A DNA stretch of 64,000 bases from Anaeramoeba flamelloides (lineage: Eukaryota > Metamonada > Anaeramoebidae). Positions 46,761 through 57,269 of the stretch are shown piece by piece (within the stretch, counting starts at the first letter, position 1; every line of letters starts with the position of its first letter). The notes beneath the pieces are model-generated. The model was given only the letters and a program-made list of their open reading frames with translations. It made no database searches and was not told the origin of the DNA. The stretch is taken from the NCBI GenBank assembly GCA_027625915.1, contig JANTQA010000032.1, positions 8,742,001-8,806,000 of the forward strand, in the 5' to 3' direction. Position numbers and translations under genes: made by a program.

Positions 46761-47307
46761 CTACGAGAACAAAGTGTGAGGTGGGCTCAAAGTTAATTTT
46801 TTTGTTTCCAACAACAAAAACTTTTAAAAAAAGAAAAAACACAAAAAAAAACGAAAAAAAAAGAAAAGAAATTGTTCAAAACGAAATCTAATTTCTCTTT
46901 AAAAGGAATTAATCCATACCTTCTCTTGTGAAAAATTCTTAATTTTTTCTCTCCAATCATTTACTTCGAAACTATTTGCAAATTCCAAAAAAATCGGTTT
47001 TTTACCATAGGATGATAGCTTGAGAAAGAATCGATTTTCTCCAATTTTTGGGAGTTCAAATGACTCTGTGTTCAAAAAGTCGAGATCAATTTTCTATGGG
47101 ATTGGAAAGAGAAAGGTTTTATAAAAATTAAACAACAAGTTTTGCTTGTTAAATGAAGAAAGATAGGTGTACCTTTTTGCAATAAATAGAAATCTTTGTT
47201 TGATATAATTCCACCTTCTTTTCTGACCAATTACTCTTTTTTTCAATAAATTTTTGTTTATTCATTAAAACCCAAAGGGTTCGAGTTATGATTGGCTTTT
47301 CGGCCAT
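46761..47307 (-). CDS. Small PH-domain-like protein (three exons)
   Basis: Exons 47307-47173, 47093-46920 and 46820-46761 all join in phase 0, with introns of 79 and 99 bases (GTACAC...CATAG; GTATGG...AAAAG after a long pyrimidine tract). The product has 122 residues. Exon 1 gives RTLWVLMNKQKFIEKKSNW, SEKKVELYQTKISIYCKK; exon 2 gives LPKIGENRFFLKLSSYGKKP, IFLEFANSFEVNDWREKIKN, ending in a helix with Trp as in PH domains. The first strands are short of the usual glycine (LWVLMN in place of GxL), so the PH call is by overall pattern. The last exon adds only 19 residues and is the least certain part. A stand-alone PH domain would act as a membrane or protein adaptor. Confidence 0.65.
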
Positions 47308-47496
47308 CGTTTTTTTTTCACAAAACAAAAAGATAAAAAAATAAAATGAATTATAATTTTTCTTCAAAACTAAACTTCAAACTTAAACTAGTGAAAAAAC
47401 ACCCAACTTTATCTGAACTTTGAAGCAATTTTATCATATATTTGTATGACTTTAATTTCCTAAGGGACAAGTTACCAGAAAAAAAAAGAGTAGAAA

Positions 47497-47925
47497 ATTT
47501 CCTACTTGGGAAAAAAAAACATTTTCAATTGTTAATTTGTAAACTTTGCGAAAAAAACAATCAAAAAAAAAAAAACGAAAAGAAGAAATAAATTAACTTT
47601 GAAGAAGAATTCATTTTTTTATTATCAATTGAATCAACAAACACAATTTAGATCTCCTTTTTTATCAAAGTTTTTAAGAGTGGTTTTGGAGATCTCTCAA
47701 AGATTCAATTTTTTGAACAATTTTTAATAAAGGATCAATAAAAGAAAATCCCCAACCAGACCATAAGAAAGTATGAGAAAAACTGCTATTGTGTTGAGTA
47801 TCCCATTTTTTCTTTTATTAATAGATCTTACTTTTTTAATTGATCTTACTTTTAAATTTCAGTAATGTTCCTAATTAAGGTTTCAAATAAAAGATTGTGT
47901 TGGTTTTGTTTTCCAAAATAGTTGC
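47497..47925. mobile_element. MITE family C, copy 3 (decayed ends)
   Basis: Interior blocks match the 44-kb copy in order: AATCAACAAACACAATTTAG, GAGTGGTTTTGGAGATCTC, CTATTGTGTTGAGTATCCCA, TGATCTTACTTTTAAATT, TAAGGTTTCAAAT. The left TIR is barely recognisable. Confidence 0.7.
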
Positions 47926-48609
47926 TAGCAAATTCTAAACTTTTATTTTCTTATCTGAAAATTAAGAAGAAAAAGTGAAAATCTGATTACTTTTAGACAT
48001 TTATTGAAACCACGAATCAATTTAGATGGTATTAAGAAAGATATAAATTTATCAGATTCAAATGGAAATTATTATATTCAAAAATATTTGAAAGAAGAAC
48101 TATGATAAAAAAGTTATTCTGAAATAAAAAAATATATACAATTTATTAAAATCATTAATCAAAATTATAAAATCTATTGACCTTGAAGAAAATTTTATGT
48201 CAAAACTCAATTGGTTAGAAAAACTGTTGTCATAAAGAAATAATAATAAAGTAAATTAATAATAAAAAAGACTTAAAATAAATAAAAAATATTTATAAAA
48301 TTGAGAAAGTTCCCTATTCTTAGAGGAAATGTCGAAATTTTTTATAATTTCAAACAATATAGAAAAATCAATTTACTAAAAAATTCTTTTGATTTAAAAT
48401 AAAACCTAAAGAGAGAATATAGTTTATAATTTAATTATTCAGATGATATATTATTTAATATAATATTTTAATTATTTTTCTCTTTTCTTTTAATTTGGAT
48501 AAATTTTCTTTAATTACTCCGTTCCCCCAATAAAGGAATCAAGAAGAAAAAAAAAAAATAAAATTATTAAAAATGTGAATTTTTTTTTTATTTTGAAGTG
48601 GGTAAATTG

Positions 48610-49260
48610 ATTTCCTCTTTCGGCTGTTAGGTTTTTTTTTTTTTTTAATTTTGAAAATTAACCGAAAATTAAAAAAAAATTCCATTTATTTCCTAAATTC
48701 AGAAAAATTCTTTAGATTTTCCTGTATTTGAAAAAATTGAGTAAAATCCTTAATTTAGTTTGATTTTTTTTGAATCCTGGAAAAATACAGTTCTAGATTT
48801 TCTTGAGCTTTATATTTATTTTGAAAATCAATAGATTTTCGTTAGGTATTTCTGAAGTTTTCTGTTTTATTTGTTAAGTGTTTTTAGAGTTTACTATTCA
48901 TTTAGAAAATCAATAGATTTTTTTTAGGTTTTTTTGAGTTTTCTATTTATTTGTGAAGTGTTCTAGGTTTTTTTTACTTTAGAAATAAACCGAAAATTTT
49001 AATAAATTTTCTGTTTATTTCTAAAGTAAAAAAAACCTAAAGAAAATCAATAGATTTAATAAATAAAATAGAAAACCATAAAAAAAAAAAAAAACCACTT
49101 CACAAATAAAATAGAAAACCTAGAACACTTGTAAAATAAAACAGAAAACTTCAAGAAAGTCATCGTTAAGTTTTTTTTTAATTTAAGAAATAAAAAGAAA
49201 ATTTAAGAATTTTTTTTATCATTTCTTATTTTAAAAAAAAACTTGTACACTTACGTAATT
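48610..49260. repeat. Hairpin chain 2 (large imperfect palindrome)
   Basis: Centre near 48997 (AATAAACCGAAAATTTTAAT, AAATTTTCTGTTTATT). Arms extend outward about 180 bases each, made of direct repeats such as AATAGATTTTTTTTAGG and GTTTTCTATTTATTTGTGAA, mirrored as TTCACAAATAAAATAGAAAA. The TTCC...GAATCCTGGAAAAA palindrome of chain 1 is also present at 48715-48785. Confidence 0.75.
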
Positions 49261-49734
49261 TTTAAATTTCAATTTAGTTATTTTAATAAAGAATCAAAAC
49301 TTTCTTTATTATTTATCAATTATAAAATGAATAATGATTTCTTTTATTAGGAATAATATCAAAGACAATATTCATTTTATTTTTTTTTTATCTGGATTAA
49401 TTCATTATTCCAAAATTTTCTATTTTTTTCAAAGGATGTATAGTCCCTAAAAAAATTGAACAATTAAAAATCATTTAAACCCGAGAAAATTTAAAAAATT
49501 ATTCAATACTTTTTAATTCTTATATTATGAATAATTTTATGATATTTTTTTTAATTATAACTAATAAACAGAAATTTATCAGCTAAAAATTTCATTTTAA
49601 ATCTCAAAGAAAAGAGTAATTTTTTTTAGAGAAAGAAAAGTTTTTATCATTAAAAGATAACTTCTAATTTCAAAAAAAATGAATAATTTGCCAAAAATTT
49701 CCTTCAAATTGGATTCTTAATTTAAAATTTACTA

Positions 49735-49895
49735 GGAATATCAAGGAGTGTACTTCAAAATTGATTTGAACTTAGGTATACAACTGGGTAGGGGATTGGA
49801 TGTTACCTTGGAACAAGAAGAAATAAAAGTATATATTTTATTGTCAAACATGGACTATTGCTGTGGGAATGCATTATTTTGATGACTATATTTTG
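49735..49895 (+). repeat. Second copy of the 22.5-kb coding fragment
   Basis: Plus-strand translation gives VYFKIDLNLGIQLGRGLDVT followed by LEQEEIKVYILLSNMDY, matching KINLKLGTLLDSEPDVALEQ and EEKKVPIIFRKRDYSSW at 22516-22752, and the nucleotide match continues past the 22.5-kb stop (AATGCATTATTTTGAT). No gene start or end is seen here, so it is either a decayed paralogue or a repeat carrying coding sequence. Confidence 0.6.
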
Positions 49896-50138
49896 AAAAC
49901 GTAAACATTTTGTGAAATTGAAATGAAATTTTTCATTAAATGCAGAGGAAGAATTAACTCTTCAAAACAAAAAATGTTCGAGGTAATTGAAAAGTGGATT
50001 TTTATAAAAAGTTTTTGGTTTTACAATACTCAAAAAAATAATTTTCAATAAAATCATTTTTTTATTTACTTGGGGGTTTTATTTTAAAAGGAAATCAAGA
50101 AAATTGGTACACTTTTTATTGTATTTACCAAAGCTGAA

Positions 50139-50814
50139 ATGTCAATTTTGGAAAAACCAAAGCAATCAAAACTAACTTCTTCTGTTAAACCATTTCGTTC
50201 ACAAGCCATTACACAATTAAAAAGATACCTTCAGCGTAATCCCAACTTAACCAACTTTTCAAAATTTTGGAGAAAATTATTGACTGCTTTATGGACACAA
50301 AACACACGTAAAATCCATGAGTCTTTGGTAGAGTCTTTTGGGTGTTTTATTCATACACTCCAATCAACAAAATCATCCTTACTGTTTTTTGAATATTTTT
50401 TGGACTTGGCTATTGAAGAATAGCAGTCTCTCTCAAATTTCAAAAAAAAGAAGGTTTAGTTTTCTTATAACAGACCAATTCTCCCAATTCTTCGTTTTCC
50501 TTCAAGAAAAAAACTATGATCACAAAATTATTGACATTTTCCACAGGTTTTTAATTGAAAAAGTTTTTAAAGTACCTCCACTCAATAAATCACAAACTTT
50601 TTTTTTAAGTTGTATTTGTGAATTTTTTGTTGGTTCGCTTTTTAAATTGAAATACCCAATTCATGTAAGATCAATTCTCAATTTTGTTTTTCTTTTTTTC
50701 ACTACTTTTTGCCTCCTTCTTAAGAAGAGTACCAAATCTTTTGTGAAAACAAAATCCTTAAAAAAATATTTTTTTTTAATGTTTAACGGTAATAATCTTT
50801 TTGAAAACTTTTAA
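50139..50814 (+). pseudogene. RRP1/NOP52-like N-terminal domain, frame-shifted
   Basis: From the ATG at 50139 the frame gives AITQLKRYLQRNPNLTNFSK, FWRKLLTALWTQNTRKIHES and LVESFGCFIHTLQSTKSSLL, which resembles the start of nucleolar RRP1/NOP52 (short helical repeats, K.W..L....W..D....QE.L...I..L). The frame stops at 50423. The similarity carries on in the +1 frame (FWTWLLKNSSLSQISKKRRF, then FLQEKNYDHKIIDIFHRFL and VPPLNKSQTFF), so one base has been gained or lost around the T runs at 50379-50402. RRP1 helps process 27S pre-rRNA for the large ribosomal subunit. Because the later parts are also damaged, I read this as a decayed gene, not a sequencing slip. Family assignment moderate. Confidence 0.5.
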
Positions 50815-50951
50815 TTCTTATACCAATTTGAAGTTAAACTTCACTTGTTTTTTAAATCCTACCAAATTTGCAAAAAGTTTAAGGTTACTTTTATTAAAGG
50901 AATAGAACCACCTTTGAATAATTGAAATTTTTTGAAAATAGTTTTTTTGGT

Positions 50952-52326
50952 TTAAGGGAGTAGCTACACCATAAGACATGATAAAAATTTGAGAGAGATG
51001 AGATAAGAACATTTTATTTTAGTGTCGTGTGATCGTAGATTCTCTAAAAATTTTTTTAAAAAAATTATTTGATATTTTTTTTTTAGTAATGTTCAACAAT
51101 AAAAAAATTGAGATTATATTGATAAAATAGTTTTTATTATTATTATTTTTACATTAAAATAAACTTAATTCCATTAATTTGGACACATTTTAAACAGTTG
51201 GAAAAATAACAATAACATCACTACATCCAATTGGAAATTAATTTTAATTCACAAAACTATTTCATTTTTTGTCTTTTTTGTTTTTGTTTTCATTTTCAAT
51301 TTTTAAGTTACTTAATCTGTTTGGTTAGATCTGAAATTTTTTTATAGATGGTTGATATAATGTTACTGTTGAGTTTCAAAAATTGAAAAATCCACATACA
51401 ACCAGTGCATAGTATCTTATCATTTGATCGATCAACCATTGTTGGTGTAATTTTAACAAATCTACCAATATATTTTTTGTTCAAACTCTTTCATTTCAGC
51501 TCGTTTGCTTTTTTTGGATAGACTTGTTTTGATTTTTTATTTTATATTGTTTTCTTATATTTGGATGAAAATGATTACTTAAAAAACCATTAATACTATG
51601 TTATTTAAATATAGTTTTATATTAGGTTTGTGAAAATAAAATAAATTGAGTTTTTGTTTCCCTATTTTTGATTTTCTGATGTGTCCAAATTTTTGGAATG
51701 CAGTTTAGTTTTTTTTTTGGGAGAAGAGAATTTCAGATTCTTTGAATAAAACTTATAGCTATTTTGTGGTTTAAACTTTGATAACATATAATCATATTCA
51801 CTTCTCCAATTCCACTAAACCCAACTATTTAAAATCCTAATAAGTAATAATTTGACTTAATTATTCTAATTTTGGAATCTTCTCACTATTTAAGTCCCAT
51901 TTATGTTTCCTTTTATGATTCTTTCAATTGTAATGTTGTTGTTCTTTTTAAACAAAATCCATTAATCCCAAATGCCACTAATAAAAAAATATTTCCAATT
52001 GCTTTATCTTGTCAGGATTAAAAAAATCTCAAAAATGATGTTAAAATAAAAAATGAAAAAATTAAATGCCACAATAGAATGTTGAGAGAAGGATATAAGA
52101 TAAGTTATTCAACATTCAAAACACTATTTTTTGCAATTCAACTCAACATTCTATTGTGGCAATTTCTTTGAGACATTGAAAAAAAAATTTAAAAAATCTA
52201 ATGAATGAAGTACTTTAAATAATAAAAATCAATGAGGTACAACCAGAGTAAAAAATGGTGTTTTCTGATCCTCTTCAGAATTGTAAAAAAGTGAAAAATT
52301 TTTCTTTACCGTGGCTACTCCCTTAA
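50952..52326. mobile_element. 1.38-kb TTAA-flanked transposon, copy 2
   Basis: Left TTAAGGGAGTAGCTACACC, right GGTGGCTACTCCCTTAA-type end (CCGTGGCTACTCCCTTAA). Aligns end to end with 15678-17059, including the subterminal palindrome. It is bounded on both sides by sequence with coding character: the RRP1-like pseudogene on the left and an open stretch on the right. Confidence 0.87.
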
Positions 52327-52534
52327 GGGAATAACGACTCAAATGTGTTTTTTTCCAAAAGGCAATATAGTAATCATTTACACTAAGGATATGATTAAAC
52401 CCGATAATCAAACTCATTTATCAACTTTAGAGAAGTGGGTTATCATTTTTAAAAAGAGTTCATTTTTCCAATTATATTTCAGTCAAAAGATCTTATCCTT
52501 TTTGTTTGAATTTTTGCGATCAAAAAAGAAATAA
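52327..52534 (+). pseudogene. Coding-like fragment next to the TTAA element
   Basis: Open to TAA at 52534: GNIVIIYTKDMIKPDNQTHL, STLEKWVIIFKKSSFFQLYF, SQKILSFLFEFLRSKKK. Composition is that of an amphipathic helical protein rather than A/T noise, and the frame is already open at the element's edge. It may be the continuation of the 50139 gene cut by the element; direct sequence support for that is lacking. Confidence 0.35.
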
Positions 52535-52549
52535 AACAGAAAGTCACCG

Positions 52550-53180
52550 TTAACTTTTATAGAAGTTTTCTGTTTATTTTGGAAATCTAATAGATTTTTT
52601 TGGAATGAACATAAAACATCTCAAATTTAATCTTGATTTAAAAATACAATAAAAACAAATCAAATATTTAGCTATTGAAGATTCTAAAACAGTTGATAAT
52701 TTAATTTTATTTTCAATAATTTTTTAAATTTCTTAGAATTCTAAAAGAAAAGTACCATTTTTTTTTTTTTTTTTAAATTTTTGTTTTGATTAGAAAATAT
52801 CTTATTTTCTAACGAAAAACAAAAGCACTTAAAAAAATCGCAGTGAAGTTTTCTTGAGTTTTCTGTTTAATTCCAAAAAACTAATAGATTTCCTGAATAA
52901 AACAGAAAACCTCAAAAAAAATGCAATTAGTTTTTTTTTTTTATAACTTTTTGAAATGTCAAGAAAAAAAAGAAAATTTCTTGAATTTTCTTTTTATTAC
53001 TCAAATTAAAAAAAAAAACGCCTTTAGGTTTTCCAGAATTGAAAAGAATAGAGTAAAATCTTTAATTTTGTTCGTTTCTTTTGAATTCTGGGAAACCATC
53101 GTTAGTTTTTCCAGAATTTAGAAGAATTGGGTAAAATCAAATATTTTTCTCTATTCTTTTGAATTTTGGAAAAGCTAGAA
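52550..53180. repeat. Hairpin chain 3
   Basis: Contains the chain 2 motif (GTTTTCTGTTTATTTTGGAA, AATAGATTTTTTTGG with mirrored AATAGATTTCCTGAATAAAA) and two TTTTCCAGAATT...AATTTTGGAAAA-type palindromes at 53028-53174, each containing GAGTAAAATC or GGGTAAAATC. Confidence 0.7.
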
Positions 53181-53650
53181 ACTTGACGACACTTTACGGT
53201 ACTCTACACCCCTCTACGGCATTTAGTGATAATTTCATAATTCTTGAATTTTTATTTAGAAAATTTTTCAAAAAGATTCAAACATATCTTTATTATCCAC
53301 TTAAATCATAAAGATGTTGAATCTTGTTAATTAATTATATTTAAAATATTATTATTTTTAAAATAATAAAAAAAATTATTTATTTTTTTTTAAATTCAAA
53401 AATCCAGATTTAACGATTATTCTAGGTGAGGAAAAAGTTTTAATTTTGTCAATATTTTTATTTTTTTAACATCAAAAAATCTAATAACTTTTTGTTTGAA
53501 ATAGCTATACTTAAAACAATAATTTTTTTTTTGAAAAAAAAAACAAATAACTAGAGCTGAACAATTTTTTTATTTTTTTTCTGATCAAATAATTCTTGTT
53601 AAATTAATACCATTATTTTAATTATATGCTTTTATATTATTATTTCCTGC

Positions 53651-55117
53651 AGATTGTAGATTTGATCATAAATTGCTTTTATGAAATATTACCAAAATGG
53701 GAAAACGAAACGATATTCTAAATGATCTGCGATTGCATTTTTTCAAATATTCTCACAAAAGATTACAAGATTATGTTTCACAAAAATTCGAATAAAAATA
53801 AAAATCAGACAAACTTTAAAGAAATTTTGAATTTTCTGAAAAAATCAGAAGAAAACTTTTTGACAATTATGAAAACCCAAAAAATGAATCAAAAAAATCT
53901 TAAAACCCTTTATAAAGTCAGAAAAGCTTATTTAAAAAAGCTCATACTTCTTTCCCCAAATAAAGACAATTTTCAAGTTATTAAAAAAACGAATTCCAAA
54001 ATTTGGTTGAAATAAATAAGAATATCAAAATAATCAAAAATTCAATAACAACACCAACAAAAGATATTAGAAATGAAAGAAAAAGAAAGAAAAAGTCTTC
54101 TAAATCGGGCAAATTAATTAAAAAAAGAAGAATTAAAAAGAATTTAATTGTAAATTTTTATGAAGAATCTGAATCTGAATCTGAAGAATCAATCGATAGT
54201 GATAGTGAAAGTGAAAGTGAAAGTGAAAGTGAAAGCGAAAGTGAAGAGGAAGAGGAAGAGGAAAGCGAGGGATTCAACATCAAAATCTGAAAAGGATACA
54301 GAAACTGAAAAATCAATCGAAAGTGATAGTGATAGCGAAAACGAAAGCGAAAGTGAAAGCGAAGAGGGAGAGGAAGAGGAAGAGGAAAGTGAGGGATCAA
54401 CATCAAAATCTGAAAAAGACACAGAAACTGAAAAATCAACAGAGAGTGATAGTGAAAGCGATAATGAAAGTGGAATTGGAAGTGAAAGTGGAAGTGGGGG
54501 CGAGAGAAATAACGAAGAAACCAGAAACGAAAACGAAAACAATACCAAAAAAGAAACAGAGAGCGCCAATTCCGAGTCAGAAAATTTAAATCAATAGTCC
54601 TTAAGTGTATCGTCTCCTGACAAAATTCTTCAAAAACAAAAACAGAAAAAGAAACCAAATGGTTCGAGTAAAAGAATATTAAATTTTGATAGTGATAGTC
54701 AAGAATCAAATGATTCAGAGAATGAGGCTTCTTCTAATTTTTCGGATGAATTCATTCGGGGGAAGCAAGGGGGGCAGAGAAAGAGAAAGAGAAACAAAAA
54801 CAGAAAAGAAAAGACAAAGAAAAAACCAGATTCAAAAATGGTGAGTTTTAAACTAGAAAACAATGAATTTTACAAGAAAAAAGTTCGGATTACATTACCA
54901 AAAGTACCCTTTTTAAACCCAACACAATCCATTTTAAGTAATAAGTCAGATAAAATCTTGGTTAAAAAACATAAATTATATGAGTACAGGGTTCCTAACA
55001 TTAAATCAATTCTGAAAAAAGCAAAAAATGAAAAAAAAAAAAACAAATAGAGGGCGAGGAAGGGGAAGAAGAAAAGCCAGAGGGAGAGGAAGAGGAAGAG
55101 GAAAGAAAAAAAAATAA
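53651..55117 (+). pseudogene. Decayed nucleolar-type protein gene, possibly the RRP1-like C-terminal half
   Basis: Coding similarity runs through several frames: INCFYEILPKWENETIF then a stop, ICDCIFSNILTKDYK..., an acidic Ser/Glu tract, then MVSFKLENNEFYKKKVRITL with KHKLYEYRVPNIKSILKK, and finally, in another frame, an Arg-Gly tail (RGRGRGRRKARGRGRGRGK) ending at 55117. The frame change at 54275 is directly visible, because one of two internal repeat units reads GAGGGATTCAACATC and the other GAGGGATCAACATC. A TAG interrupts at 54595, and a 12-A run precedes the RG tail. V.F.L..N..-type and SILK motifs plus an RG tail are seen in nucleolar proteins such as RRP1B; linking this to the 50139 piece is inference. 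Confidence 0.5.
54260..54510 (+). repeat. Internal ~125-bp tandem repeat coding acidic Ser/Glu
   Basis: CAACATCAAAATCTGAAAA opens each unit, followed by ACAGAAACTGAAAAATCAA and an AGTGATAGTGAAAGCGA tract. Two full units are clear, with GA-rich lead-in sequence. Confidence 0.8.
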
Positions 55118-56217
55118 TAATATTAATTAATTCGAAATACAACCCAAAATGTTTTATATTTTAAAATCAATACGAAATATTCAACTAATAAAAAATTGTT
55201 ACATATAAAATTTTTTTTTGTCTCAAATTAACGAAATCAAATTTATTGTTTTGGATTAGGTTGAATTTAAAAAGACAAAATTAATCTTTTAAGAGAAATC
55301 TATAATTACACTTTTTATTGTAAAAACAAAAACAACAACAAAAACAAACAAACTTACAAAATGAATAGTAATATTAAATCTAAAATGTTTAATATATTGC
55401 AGCCTAAATTAAAGTGCTAGTAAACATCAAAAAAAATATAATAGTAAATTTAATAGACCATTCTAAAAAAAATTTACCTCAAATTGAAATTGAAAAATGA
55501 AGCAAAAAACTGATTTACTACAATGTCTGACTTACATTAAATGATATTTTCTGAAATGAATTATTGTTTTTAAAAGAAAAGTCCATTTTTCTCATTTTTA
55601 AAAAGTTCAAAATTCAATATATTTCCGAATTATTTCAAAAAAAACAATTTTCTTTAAAGAAGAAAGAAATCTTATTATTTTTGAAGGAAATGGACAAAAA
55701 TAAACTTTAAAAATATAACTACAAACCTTAAAATAACTCAATCTAGAAATAATAATACTTATTCACGAAAAAATTACAATAATTATTTTATACTTGAAAA
55801 AAATATTATTTCTTTGATTCAAAGAACAGTTTCTAATCAATTTTTTCTTTTTGATAAACTTAAAAAAGCCGAAGAAAAAAAAAACACCAAACCATTTAAA
55901 AATATTCACAAAATAATTTTTCAAAACCTGTAAAACTCAACTTTAAAACCTTAAGAAATTTTTTTAATATGATTATTTCTAAATAATAATTAATGACAAA
56001 ATCTTTATTATTTCAATAAATTAGTAACAACACAAAAAATAAAAGTATAAATAGACTTTTCTAATTATTTCTCGCTTTTTAAAATATTTTTCAAATAAAT
56101 AAAATTAATTTAAATTTTTAAAAATCTAATAACAAAAAATAATAGATATTATCAACTAACTTATTTTAATAATAACAAGTTCTTATTTATACTCTTAATA
56201 ATTTCGAAAAAAAATAA
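55118..56217. other. Intergenic gap
   Basis: Very A/T-rich; nothing recognised. Confidence 0.5.
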
Positions 56218-56915
56218 TAAACTCTTTTTCAAAAAAAAGGGTAAACCTCTCAAATCATCAATATTATTGAATTTGATCGTTTATAAGATAATTACTTATT
56301 GGTGATTTTCATTTTTTTCATTTTTCATTTTTTTATTTATGGATATTGAACAGTTGGAAAATGAAAAAAACATGATAAGAAGAGACCAATAAAGAAATAA
56401 CATATAAATATAAAAATGGAAACAGTTTAAGTTTGATTCCGAATGAGCTAGATGTAGAAATTAAGAAAGATCATTATTGGATTGATGCATGGAACAAAGT
56501 GAAAAGAGAATTAAAAAAAAAAAATTCCAACAAAATACCCAGATGAGTTGCGGATTTATCTTGAAAATGAGACTTTAAAGAATAAAAGTCTGGGTTGTAA
56601 AGATTTATCCATAAAATGTAAAGAAATTTTTCCGAATTCACCTTGTTCAACTATTTTTAATGATTTTAGAATTTTTTTTCTTTACAGTTTTCAAAACGAG
56701 ATTTCTCATTTCAAATAAAATTGCACATCAATTTTTAAAATAGTTAATTTTAATTTTTATTGTTTTGTTTTAATGAGTTTTAAAGATTTAGTTGAGTGTT
56801 TTTTTTTTATGATTTCTAGAGTTTCTGAGATTTTAGGATGATAATACAATTAATTTGATTCAATTATGAATAATTCTTGAAATTTTTTGTTACCTTTTAT
56901 TTGAAAAAGAGTTTA
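56218..56915. mobile_element. Tc1/mariner-like element, copy 2
   Basis: TAAACTCTTTTTCAAAAAAA with AGGGTA at the left, TTACCTTTTATTTGAAAAAG with AGTTTA at the right. Keeps the block KYPDELRIYLENETLKNKSL and SPCSTIFNDF. It carries no MITE at the position occupied in the 44-kb copy and so serves as the empty site. Confidence 0.8.
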
Positions 56916-57269
56916 TATATGTCTCTCTGAATACCTATTAATCCATATAATATCTATAAAACCATTATTGTTTGTTTTTACTGTTTTTTTTTTTTTAGTT
57001 AAACCCAAGTTGTTTTGGTGATCTTGAAATTGTCTAATACTGATAAATTCAAATTAAAAAAAAATTATAATTTCAAAAACCACAAAAATTAAAAAATGAA
57101 TATTTTTATTTTATTTTTTTTGGAGATCCTTTTATAATAAAACCGATTTTCGAATCTGAATTTTAATTTAATAAAAAATAATATATTGTAATGAAATATA
57201 ATATAGTTAATAAATTTTGTAACTATTATCTGTACTTAACTCAAACCGAAAAGAAAAAGGAGTAATATT
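56916..57269. other. Gap before the calcineurin stop codon
   Basis: A/T-rich 3' flank of the calcineurin gene; no feature recognised. Confidence 0.4.

Larger units (their letters stand above)
47308..50138. other. Intergenic stretch with MITE, hairpins and a repeated coding fragment
   Basis: Holds MITE C copy 3 (47497-47925), hairpin chain 2 (48610-49260) and the repeated fragment at 49735-49895. Otherwise A/T-rich with no gene seen. Confidence 0.5.
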
